Source: Anoplolepis gracilipes
Taxonomy: Eukaryota > Arthropoda > Insecta > Hymenoptera > Formicidae
DNA: 64,000 bases
Assembly: GCF_047496725.1 (NCBI RefSeq)
Contig: NC_132976.1
Location: 1,720,001-1,784,000, forward strand
Reading direction: 5' to 3'
This document shows, piece by piece, positions 1-11,133 of this stretch. Position 1 is the first letter of the stretch; each line of letters opens with the position of its first letter. A model generated the notes under the pieces. It was not told where the DNA came from and searched no databases. It saw only the letters and a program-made list of their open reading frames with translations. The translations under genes and the position numbers were made by a program.

Positions 1-504
1 TCGTCGTTTTAACATTTGACTTTAAAAATATGCAGTACAATACGAATCTATACCTAAGTAGAAAAGAATTGAATAAAATTTATTTAGTCTCCCTGAATAA
101 CGCGAAACGACTGGCAAATTATTGAAACGAAAGGCGTCGCTCAAAATTATATTAAAGGTAATAGAGAAACAATTGGTAACGAGTCGCTGATTTTTACGAG
201 CGCAATAACTGTTCTCCGGGATGTAACTACATCGAATCAATCGAGATTGCGATCTCAATCGAATGCGACTGTCAGCCAAATTCTCATTAAGCTATGCACA
301 CTACTATTGGCGTTGTGCGTACTATACCGTACATCAATATGTCAAGTATGCGATGTAATCGCATCGACACGCACAATTTAATGCGTCTAAATATCTATTA
401 AATTCAGGTCGGCGACAATTGTAATTAGATGGACAATAAGCAAATGGATTGCTTTTCTTTTCCAAATAAGCAAAAAATAAATATTTTTTAAATAAAACAT
501 CATT

Positions 505-898
505 CCAAAAAACATTTTGCTAATGTAGATAAATTTCTAGATGTCTCGATTAAAATTTATCGCTACTTTTTGTATCTGTTAGAATATTGTTTGTCACGTA
601 TAGAATTTATAGCAGCAATATTCTACCAATACCTCTAGAAAATTTAGATTCCATTGCTAAATATTAATCACAAATATAATTTTCCTTGACAATAGGCCTT
701 AAAGATAGGCATCGCAGACAAATTTTCTGTCTAAATTACACTAATAGTACGGATATAAATTCTGTCTCTGTCATTTAAATTAATTAAGTGCAAAATATAT
801 ACGCAGTATCACAGTATTTGCTAATAATTTATCTGTTTCAGGTAATTTTTTACACCTAGAAAGTTTTTGTTAAAGTTGCAAGATTATTTTTTTGAGTG
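505..898 (-). repeat. CACTC-ended MITE, copy A
   Basis: About 394 bp, closely matching copies at 6272-6676, 51385-51781 and 59136-59532. Shared internal landmarks on this strand are TTTCTAGATGTCTC, a TTGTTTGTCACGTATAGAAT block, GGCCTTAAAGATAGGCATCG and CACTAATAGTACGGATATAAA. The right end reads TTTTTTTGAGTG. The left end is decayed, with CCAAAAAACATTTTGC in place of CACTCAAAAAAATATTTTGC. It has no coding capacity, so it is a non-autonomous element relic. Confidence 0.8.
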
Positions 899-3800
899 AT
901 ACATTTATAAAGTAATACATATGTATTCTTTCGAAAAAAAAGCTACTATTATTGTTCATCGGAATCTAATTAATTTTTGTATAATCATCAGATAATTGCG
1001 TTATATGCGAAAGTAAATCTGATGTGAAATGCACAATATTCATTAGCGATTACATGACACTTATTTAACGCATTGCATCACTACGTGATATGATGCGGAC
1101 TATGTGGAATGCCTGCGTAAAACCCGTTTAAGAAGTTACTGCAACGACGGAAATGGCAAAAGACTCTGTACAGTCAGCCTTTTCTAAACGACTTTCTTTA
1201 CCGCTTGCGCGCGTATCGTAATAACATATTCATTTACAGATGAGGTGTCATTTAATTGCACAACTCTTCGTTTTTCATAATTTCCACACATTTTCAATAG
1301 AATAGAAACTTATAAACTCGTACGTTAGTAAAAGTATACTTTTTTTTAGAAAAAAAAAGTCTACTCTGAGAGAGACATTGAAAAGATTCTGAGATCTACA
1401 GATGCTACATCGATCAATGATTTTTTAGTCACACGGTGTAGTAGAGAAAAAAAATTGACGGCACATTCTCTTTTTCTCCTATACCTACTACGTTGCCAAA
1501 TCGGAATTCAACAGGTTGGGACGAAACAATTTAGCGCACATCACGGGGGAGAAAGTACACGCGAGACGATACAAGTGATCGTCCCTAATTTATACCTCGG
1601 TAGCTGACGAGTCGCTCATTCTCGATTTCTGCCGCATACCTTCTCGCACGCGAGCGCACGCACAGGGGGAGGAAAAAAAAAACAACAATAAGTATCGCGA
1701 TACCCACGTCAAATTCGGAGTAAAATTTTCCTTTAAGAAAATTTTACTTATTGTTAAAAATCGTCGCGAAAATTAAATATCTCGCTCTAATGAACTCTTC
1801 GGGGGAGAAAATCTAAAGATTATATTGTTTATTTATATCCTCCAAGTTTTAATTCGTCAAATATTTTTTTCTTTTTTTTTTCCTCTTTGAACAAATTTTC
1901 AATTTTCGTGAAAATCGAGAGACATCGTACTGTCGTTTTCCTACAACGTTTCAAGAAACACCTTATATATCTTTTCTCCAGTATCTGCTGCTACATTTGC
2001 TCGACCTTTTCCGTGTCTCGCGCTCGTAAAACCATGCCTCCTGTCTTATGTACCGGTATCAACGCCGGGTTTACGCATCTCTCGTTTCCTACTCTCCTTC
2101 GTCCACATTCGAAAGCGCAGTGTAGCGCACAGCGCTTCCTCGTTTCCTGACATGCATGTTGGTATATATCTCATCAGAAATGGGTAAAAGATAAAAAGTA
2201 TTTGAAATGGAAAATAAAAATATTTAATAAACTATTTCACCTACATAGCTGATTATATAAAAAATTAATATAAAATAATAATTGTATTTTATTAAATCAT
2301 GTTAGCTATTTCTTTCCTTTCTAAATGGTCTAACAAATGATGATTATTATTATTAAAATAAATGCGTATTTGTTTTGTCATTTTTTTTACAAATAATACA
2401 AGAGAGAACAAACAAGAAATAATAATCGGAATAATCAATATAAGAGACCGAGAATTGCAAATATATTGTTTCAAATCAGAATTTCTCTGATGTGTAATTC
2501 TTTCAAAATTATTATTTCCTTTAATAATCAAAATAATAACATTTCAAATAAATATTTTCTATGTATATTCGTTATCCATTGTTTTCACGGAGAATACAAA
2601 TTGTCAGATAATATATATTTGTGTGACAACGAAACTATTTAAATTATTTTCGATAGTCTAGCATTTGAGATCTGTCTGTCACTGTTTGTACCACACCATC
2701 CGGGGAGCGCGTGAATACGCCCACCGCACGACAATACGCGTTTGATACGCACCGTGCGCAGCACGATTGTTAGTCCGCATCGGGGGGGAAAAAAAAGCAT
2801 TCCGCATTATTCGTGGTACGCACGTACGCACAGTGCGGAAGGCGGATGTGCGGTCGCACGGATGTTGCTCGACGTAAAAATCATGCGTGGGTCCGTTCAC
2901 ATCGAGGGACTTTTTTTTTTTTTTTTTTTCCGTTTTTTTCCCTTCTTTAACCTTCCCAAACATCTCTAAACTCGATGTGATGTTTCGCGGATGTTTTGTA
3001 AGTTGCCTGTACGCATATAGACAATTTCGAGAAATTTTTGATGGATCGGTTTTGCGAGGCCAGTATATAAGTAATAAAAGGCACGTCCATTGCAACGGAG
3101 AGCAGGTCTGAAAGGATGAAAAACATTCAGGAGCGAAGTGACGTTTGACCGATGATGCAAGAACGTGACGCTGTCTTCGCGCACCTCTAATAATGAATTA
3201 TTACAGATATTTGTCGGTCATTCTTGAATTTTCAAGAATAAAATTTAATACAATATTAAAAGAACTGTCATATGTTTATTATATCTGCTTTATTATTCAT
3301 AATAAATGGATGACTCGAAAATTTTGCCTCGAGAAATATTTTCTATTAATGTGGATTAAAATTTGTCAAAAAAAAATTATAATTAAAAACTGTATAATTT
3401 AATTACCTTGCAAAGTGTAGTAATAATATTAATTTATATATATTTATTTATTACTTTGCTCTAAATTCATTTTCGAACAAAGTTTTATCCACTAAAACTT
3501 TTCTCTTGCTATGAATATTTTCATTTAAAAATTTACTGTAATTGTGCGCAAGGAATAGATAAGTTACTATATGAATGCGTTTATAATAATAACTTAAATA
3601 ATAATTTCACAAGATTTTCATCTTCTCCTCATACAAAGAATCTTAAACAAAGCTAAATATTCACATTTTAGCACAAGGAATGTAATTCAACTGAGAACGT
3701 AATATAAAAGCGTATAAAATTCAATATGCTATTATCCTGAAAAATATTATTATTTTTATAGTCTATCATTTTCTAAAACTCATTAGAAAACATCTATTTT

Positions 3801-4689
3801 GTGTAACGATTACAGAGACGAGTAGAAATTTAATAGAAAATTAATAGAACGTCTGAGATTTATATATGCAAATTTATACATGATTAAAAAAAAACATTAG
3901 TGTATTAACACAGACTTTTTAATTATCGGTAAAGGGAAAAGGATAAAACGAAAAATAATTACTACAAGATCTGGCAAAACATCCTATGAGAGAATGATGA
4001 TGTATTGGGGCGAGAAAAAGATTGGATGGATGGAAGCAAATAAATGGATAAAATATAAATATCAACATAAATCAAGTGAGACTGTTATAAAATATAACAT
4101 GGCAATATTACAAGAGCCGCGCGCGCATCATAAATCGACGATTTAACAGAAAAAGATTGCGCGTATAATTAAATGCAAATATCCGGTGAAAAGCGTTCGC
4201 GGTAAATTATATACAATTATCGCGTGACAGAACGATAAGGGACACGTAATAAAAATGCAACTACGAACCGCGCTACCAGAACATAAACAATGCAGACGCG
4301 AGCTGAAAACCGCGGGACGACGAGGTATGTATCGGAAATAAGTGGCACGCGTGGTATTGCGAAGTCGACATGTCACAAGAGATGTGGAAAGAGAAGAGAC
4401 GGACGGACGAGACGGCAAGAGGAAGGGAGAGAGAAAGAAAGACGACGGCCGAGGACGGAGTATAAGAAACATTGGCACCTTCTGGCACCGACACACACCG
4501 AGCACCAGAAAAGACGCGCGTTGCTCTGAAAGTCGATGCAAAGAGATACAAGAGGTACCGCAAGAGACAGGCGATCGGGCTTCGCTTAAAGAAGAAGCCG
4601 AGAAAGGAAGGAAAAGAGCGCGCAACGCCAAGAGGAAATGACTAGTTACCTTCAACAGATCGGCAGGTCGTCGAGATGATGACGAAAGA

Positions 4690-4692
4690 GGA

Positions 4693-4728
<36 letters not shown>

Positions 4729-4745
4729 AGGGAGAGGAAGAGAGA
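4690..4745. repeat. (GA)n microsatellite
   Basis: A run of GA dinucleotides with a few AAAG and GGGAG interruptions, at the left side of a GC-rich island. A shorter GA run lies near 5035-5052. Confidence 0.95.
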
Positions 4746-4769
4746 AAGAAAGAAGAAAACAGTCTCAGA

Positions 4770-5560
4770 GATAAATCTCTCTCCTCGTTGACGCTTGGCG
4801 TAGCAGCGGCCTGGACGCTCCTTGACGTCGCTCCTTCACCAACACAAAAATACGTTCACACAGAAGCACCAATATTTTCACGAATTTTACACCTCGTGGT
4901 TCACGCGCGCAACGATCGCGGGAAGCGGCCGAGCGTTCACCTTCGACCCGCGCCGCGGAGACGCGTCTGTCATCCGCGCGAGACTCCTCTCGACGAATCT
5001 GCTCCCAACCTGGGACTGGGCGAACGCTGGTCCGAGAGAGAGAGAGAGAGAGTTCTTGGCTTGCCACCTGGTAATCTCCGCGAGGAGACTGGATTCGTAC
5101 GATGTTGTTCGCCGAGACGGAGAGGCCCGGGATTACGGGAAACGGACAGACGGACGGACGATCCGCTGCCGGAAACAACGCGGCGGTGCCAACGTGTGGC
5201 GTGCGAGCGCGCGGAACCGCTTACGGACGACGCGTACGAACGGCTCCTCCGTTACTGGCGAGCGGCCCGGAGCGTGACAGCGGATACCATCCGAAGGTTA
5301 TACCGCCTGGTCCGCCATGTGCAACCGTATGAGCCTGCCAACCTGCCTATACCTGCCTATCTCCGCTCTCTCTCTCCTGTCCTGTTCCCCTCTACCCCCA
5401 GCCGCGATACCGTACGGTACCACTTGAAGCGTTTACCTGGCGAACGCCGAACTCGCGCGAGCACTCCCGGAATCGGCCGACGAGTCCCCGTTCGAATTTT
5501 ACCGCGCCGTCTCGCGGGACGAGCTGCTCGGGATAGGAGAGAACTTTTGCAAACACTTGT
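4770..5560. other. GC/CpG-rich island of unknown role
   Basis: Base composition changes abruptly from AT-rich flanks to GC-rich sequence with many CpG and CGG/CCG steps, then returns to AT-rich near 5,560. Long open frames on both strands (264 codons on +, 137 on -) are what GC-rich DNA with few stop triplets produces. Their translations are Arg/Pro/Ala-rich and match no family I know. Islands of this kind in AT-rich insect genomes often mark promoters or 5' exons, but I found no start codon and donor that define an exon. Confidence 0.4.
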
Positions 5561-6098
5561 TAGTTATCTTGTACGACGATAACGAGAATCTCTTAACGTT
5601 TAGCGGCTTTCGTCATCATGTCTGCCTGAGTAACTATCGTATGTATATTCCGCGCAATTGTTTAGTCTGTATTCAGAGAGAGTTTGTTTTTAGATATTCC
5701 ACCCACTGTGTATATATAACACATTTTTCCTATGTACGATAATATGTATGCTAATATGTATATTTTTTATCATTTTCTAAAAATGTTCTCAGAAAAGCAT
5801 TAAATACATTGAAAATTGTAGGTAATTTCAAATATGTATTATTAAATACGTTTGTAAACACGTATTTTTAAATCTTTTCGACATTTCAATATTAACTTTG
5901 CTATATATTTTAACGAGAAATTATTATTTATCTTATTAATAAGAAAAAAAGATGAGTTTTTAAAAATAATCTAAATGCTGTAATATATAAAAAATAATTT
6001 AGATGAAAGAAATCCATGTAAATCGCTGCAATGTATAAAGCATGTCAAAATGACTTTTCTCCCGACAGATAAATAATTTCAGAAATTCTGAAAGAAAT

Positions 6099-6271
6099 GG
6101 AATATAAAAATAATTTATGATCCATGGAATGTACGAGTTACATTTAAAATTTTTTAAATAGTTAAAAATGTTAAAACTCAAAGTAAAAAATATAGATATT
6201 ATAGTCTCCTCCAATCAATTTTTTATATTTCTTTTATCACACAGAACGCCAAATGTGTCTGCTTACGTCTA
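6099..6271 (-). repeat. Solo copy of the MITE-associated spacer
   Basis: This 173-bp segment is the reverse complement of the spacers between paired MITEs at 51211-51384 and 58963-59135. Shared blocks include TTTATGATCCATGGAAT, AAAAAATATAGATATTATAG and CGCCAAATGTGTCTGCTTA. It abuts MITE copy B directly, but no second MITE lies on its far side. Confidence 0.75.
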
Positions 6272-6676
6272 CACTCAAAAAAATATTTTGCTAGTGCAGA
6301 TAGATTTCTAGATGTGTCAATTAAAATTTATCACTATTTTTTGTATCTGTTAGAATATTGTTTGTCACATATAGAATTTATAGCAGCAATATTCTAGCAA
6401 TACCTCTAGAAAATTTAGATTCCATTGTCAAATATTAATCAGAAATATAATTGTCCGTGACAATAGGCCTTAAAGATAGGCATCGCAGACAAATTTTATA
6501 TCTAAATTACACTAATAGTACGGATATAAATTCTGTCTCTCAAATCTCTGTCATTCAAATTGATTAAGTGCAAAATGTATGCAGTATCGCAGCATTTGCT
6601 AATAATTTATCTGTTTCAGTTAATTTTTTACACCTAGAAAATTTTTGTCGAAGTTGCAACATCACTTTTTTGAGTG
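6272..6676 (-). repeat. CACTC-ended MITE, copy B
   Basis: About 405 bp with both ends intact: CACTCAAAAAAATATTTTGC on the left and TTTTTTGAGTG on the right, i.e. inverted ends of about 13 bp that extend imperfectly inward. A TA dinucleotide flanks each side (TCTA|CACTC and GAGTG|TACT), consistent with a TA target duplication as made by Tc1/mariner-type transposases. No coding sequence. Confidence 0.85.
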
Positions 6677-7523
6677 TACTTGTTTAAAAAATGCAATTAA
6701 ATTTGTCTAGCAATAAATCGCTAATTGAATGTTAACATCACGTAATCAAATAGCCGCTCAATTATCACATTACACGCTACATTACAGATTGAAGCTAATG
6801 TAAAATTAGGATTCAATAAATATCGAGAAATGTATTATAACATATATATACAATATATAATATGATTAAAATGGGTAGACTAATTAAAGAGTCTGTAACT
6901 CACAATTCGTGTTCACTTTACGAACGGAATCGATTGCAATAAGGCTGCTTATCAGTGCGAGCAATATAGGCGCCATTCATACCAATGAATCTATACTATT
7001 ATATTATCGTCTGCGCGAACGTTTTATCCTCCACACACTATGCATCAGCCGCGCATGGAAACAATGTATGACAATAAAAAATAATTATAATCCTTTTATA
7101 AAACACATTCTTTAACACGTGTGCGCACATCTGTATCTATAAATCTTCAATGTTGAACTTTTCTGACACGCGAATCCCTTGGCTTTCGACGGGAAGAAAT
7201 GTGGCTTTTTCACACACACGATATAGAATTTTTTTTTAACACTCCCCGATCGTAACTCTGATAGCATCACTGTTGGAAAAAGTGTGCCGGAATGTGATAT
7301 CAGTCGCGGTTTTTGACATTTCCGCTTTATGACCAAATTCTTATTCTTTCGACTCCTCCCCCTATTCAACTCTGTTATCTCACGTGACACGTGTTCACGG
7401 TGTTTAGATGCTATATGTGTTTGCTTGACGAACAACAACACCGTACGTGACAACGCGAAATCGAGCATGTATTCAAATTAGTTTGCACGTTTGCTCAAGA
7501 ACGGTTATGATAAAGCAACAATA

Positions 7524-7542
7524 CCATCCGCTTGGCGGATGG
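7524..7542. other. Perfect 8-bp hairpin
   Basis: CCATCCGC, a 3-base TTG loop, and GCGGATGG form a perfect short stem in otherwise AT-rich noncoding DNA. It is too short for a microRNA precursor. Role unknown. Confidence 0.6.
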
Positions 7543-7901
7543 AATGTCTCATTTGCTTTAAAAACACCTGTTCAAAGAAAAAAAACACGCTGCCAGCATT
7601 TGAAATAACGAAAACGAGTAGACAAAAAGTGGCTACGCGCGTGAAAGGTAGCCGCTTCCGTTTATAATTTTATAACTTTCTTACTTTCGTCCTACTGTCT
7701 TTGTAAATTTTTAATTTTTATATTTGTTATTTACTTCTAAACGTGTCTAAAATCTCTCCGCGATAGACAGACTCCTTAAAATTACCATTTTTCATAATTT
7801 TTTCGGCTTCACTTATTTCTGCTCCTTAGATTTTTGATAGACTTGAATAATACGTTTCTGATTTTATAATTAAAAATATAAATATAAAAGAATCGACTCA
7901 C

Positions 7902-9877
7902 CCATTTTGTTGCCGCTTCTTCTCCGGACACGCAGACATATTGTTCGAGACTTGATGCACTTAAATCACAAACAAATATAATTATTAATTTTTTTGCGTA
8001 AAAAGAGTACAAAAATTATATGTATCTTTTTCGCATATCATATTTTTTTTTATTAATAATATTATATTAATCATATTATCAATTTTACACATAATTTTAA
8101 TTCATTAATGATATTATTTATTTTTTGGAAAATATTACAATTTATTAAAAAATGTATGAGAGATAAATTATCGAGAATATAATGATAAATAATCCAAACA
8201 TGTAATAAGTAATCTAAAATATATTCTGTTAGATATATGTATAAGATGTAAGTACCTGATGTATATATTGGATGACTTCGTTATGAGTTGCATTTTCTAA
8301 GGTGCGACCGTTCACTTCTAAAATTTCATCGCCCACTTCTAGAGTATCATTATCCGCCGACGATCCTGCACAAATAAAAATATCTTACTGTAATTTAGAA
8401 TTTTTAATTATCAAAAAAAGGTTCAATGCTAAATAGAAAAGAAAAAATTACACGAATAATTCTAATACGTGAATTGTAGCGCTTCGTTATACAAGCGGAT
8501 ATTCCAATTTATATTTCGAAACACGATATCGCAATCAATATAATAATCCGTACAAAACGAGACGTTAAAGCTTGCAAAAATTGCTGTTTAAGCATCCGTG
8601 AATATAACATATAATCTGCATCGTAAACGAGAAATGTATTTGCTAATGAACATGACCATTTTAGAGGGCATTGCGCGCTGTAAGCAAACAGTGAAAGCAA
8701 TCGACTAGTATGCATTCTTTTCTAAATCGTTTTAAAATTCTGATCTCGTGCAAAAGTTGCTTTCTTTCGACAAAATTAAAAAAAAAAAAAAAAATGTCTT
8801 CTTATAATTCTCGCACACGATTCGCATATAAATGTCTTCCTGTAACTCTTCGATATTGGAGGAATTAATATAACTAATATTAATAATCGTAGAGCTAATT
8901 TATATTCATAAAATGTAGATATACTGTTTATACTGATTATTTGTATAAAAATTATATTTGATATCACTCGTACGTTCTTTATACAAATATTATTATTATT
9001 ATTTTCTTTTTTTTTTCAAAGAGAGACCGAAATCGAAATATCTTGTAAGAAAAATAGCCTACAGAAATCGATGCGGGTGAAGGGGTTAAAACGTGAAATA
9101 AGCAAGTCTTCCTCAGGGCGATAAAGCGCACGTTACGATAAACATAAAGGTCAGCCTATAAATAACACGTCGCGAAACGTCCTCTCTATGTAAATCGTCG
9201 CGCATTACCGTAACGCGTCGTGTAAATCGGAAATCCGTCCGTCGCACATTTCCTGTTTCCGAAAGCGCGCCGACGTGTGCGCGACGTGTGTGTATAAGTT
9301 ACACGTATGATTATCTGACTGACGAGCAAAATTTTCACACTTTGCCCTCTCCTTCTTACTTGCCGCATTCTCGCGTACAAGTACAACAAGTCGGAAAACA
9401 GAGGCGACCGCCCGTGGATAATTAAATTTATCTGGAAAGGCGAATTGCAATCGACGCGTTCAATCGACAAATATACTCGACGAATGCCGCATTATCGGGA
9501 AAAGGGAAAATGACATTATTCCTGAGATCATCGAAATATCGCGCAAAATTTTCTTTCATTTATTTATTTATTTATTTAGAAAAATTGAGATTATATATAA
9601 AAAAATATTTACCGTTTATAAAATAATAAAAAGCTATAAAATTACCTCGAAGAGATTTAATTTTGCGAGAAAATAAACTCCACGCAAGAGATTTCATTTT
9701 CACGCTTCGTATCAAGCCGTGTGCTTTTATCATCGTGCGGACATTCGCGAGAGAGATTTTGGATTCGTCGAATAAATCTGACGAGCTCTTTGCGTTAATC
9801 GTTATATACGTACCGTATAACTTGATCTTCCCGTCGTCGTTGGTCAATAAAATAATGTATCCCGCTAGATCGACCAT
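7902..9877 (-). CDS. PDZ-domain protein, 5' part only
   Basis: Three exons fit by splice sites and phase: 9877-9814 (ATG, ending phase 1), 8365-8256, and 7959-7902 (ending phase 1 at ATGG|gtgagt). Exon 1 begins MVDLAGYIILLTNDDGKIKL. Exons 2-3 encode the second half of a PDZ domain: VGDEILEVNGRTLENATH (the strand-turn-helix core, with the G-D-x-I-L-x-V-N-G signature), then IQYIHQ and SRTICLRVRRR, the last strand. PDZ domains bind short C-terminal peptides and scaffold membrane and signalling complexes. The amino half of the domain, with the GLGF-type binding loop, is not evident. A further phase 1-1 exon may lie in the 1.4-kb intron, or exon 1 may replace it. I cannot name the gene. The remaining exons are not seen and probably lie further left. 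Confidence 0.6.
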
Positions 9878-9975
9878 TTTCGCTAGTAATTATCCTCCGT
9901 ACGTGTAGTGGTAGGGGACGGGGGGAGGGTAGTCCGCTATTAGATTACCTCGCGCGGCACTCCACGCGAGATGAC

Positions 9976-10002
9976 GTGTGCGCGCGCGCGCGCGCGCGTG
10001 TG
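9976..10002. repeat. Alternating CG/TG tract (Z-DNA type)
   Basis: GTGTG followed by about nine CG units and TGTG: 27 bases of strict alternating purine-pyrimidine, about 100 bp upstream of the PDZ gene start codon at 9877. A TGACGTG motif touches its left edge. Such tracts readily adopt left-handed Z-DNA under negative supercoiling (established knowledge). A role here is inference. Confidence 0.85.
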
Positions 10003-10934
10003 GGTCGTGCAACGTGCACGACGGGTTAAAATCACTAATTACTCCGCACTCTACGCCGGTTCGGGTCCGCCCCGAAAAATCAACCCGCCGTTATTAACAT
10101 TGTTAGCACATGCCATTTTCCCCTGTTTCCTATCGCATCCTCACTTCATTTTCGTATCGACCTCGTGACCTACTTCCCGCCGACCGGCACTCTAACAACG
10201 ATTATATTTTTCGCGACGCGACACTTATCTCTCCCCCCCGTCGATTCGTTTTCCCCTCTGAGGTGTCGGTTCCACTTTCGCGCTTTCCCGCGAGATTCGT
10301 TCTTTTCATATATATCGTCGGGGGTGACCGCGTATACATTTAAACCGCGCCTCTCTGACGTGCTTGTACACTGCACTTATGATCGTATCGCGAAATCGGA
10401 AACCCGAGACGCTTTAAACGGACACTAAGGCATCTATGCTCCACACAAGGGTGGTATAAGAAAATCTCTACTACGACGAGAACTACTATGATGCACGCTC
10501 GATAACGAGGTGCTACCTAAGAGAGAGAGATGGACTAAGGAACACATAATTATTTCTCTCTTTTTGTTTTTTTTCTTTTTTTTTTTTCTCTCTTTTTCTT
10601 TACGTTCGACACTGTCGCGCGCGCGGTCTTATTATTATTACTATGTACTATCTCCTTTCTTCTCGTCTTTCTCTTTATCTTCGAAAAAACGTCGTTAGAT
10701 CTCTGTCCTCGCGAAAAAGTTCATCGTCGCGAGGGGAAACGATGCGGCGCCTCCGCGGGGCCCCGATAGCGCGGGCCCCCTCCCCTACATCCTTACGGCA
10801 ACGTGCCTCGCGAGCCACGGTTGTCAAGAGTCCGCGATCGCCGGTTCACAATCTCGCGGCGAACCGGAGCGTCTTATTGATCACCGCTTCGACTGGCTTC
10901 GCTTCTTCCGTGCACGCACCGCCGGCCATCGTCC

Positions 10935-10966
<32 letters not shown>

Positions 10967-11040
10967 TCGTTCCGCATCCACCGCATCGGCCCCGCGCGGC
11001 GCGGTGCACGGTGCCGGAAGCGCGTACTAGCTCCGACCAG

Positions 11041-11076
11041 CTGCTGCTGCTGCTGTTGCTACTGCTGATGCTGGTG

Positions 11077-11120
<44 letters not shown>

Positions 11121-11133
11121 GCTGCTGCTGCTG
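11041..11133. repeat. (CTG)n trinucleotide array
   Basis: About 30 CTG units with scattered TTG, CTA, ATG and GTG interruptions, in the GC-rich region upstream of the PDZ gene. On the plus strand one frame reads poly-Leu and another poly-Cys. Nothing indicates that the array is translated. Confidence 0.9.

Larger units (their letters stand above)
1..7901. other. Noncoding stretch left of the PDZ gene
   Basis: I see no convincing gene here. Open frames are short and show neither splice-site support nor recognisable domains. The stretch is AT-rich except for GC-rich patches near 1.5-1.7, 2.7-2.9 and 4.4-5.55 kb. It holds two MITE copies (505-898 and 6272-6676) and a (GA)n tract. The PDZ exon at 7902-7959 ends at a good donor in phase 1 and needs a downstream exon on the minus strand, so part or all of this region may be a long intron of that gene. 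That is inference; no further PDZ-gene exon was recognised. Confidence 0.5.

Noticed and set aside
4788..5582. 264-codon plus-strand open frame in the GC-rich island
   Set aside because: Arg/Pro-rich translation with equally long frames on the other strand; no domain and no splice or start context. Best explained by low stop-codon density in GC-rich DNA.
7524..7542. MicroRNA precursor
   Set aside because: The stem is only 8 bp with a 3-base loop.
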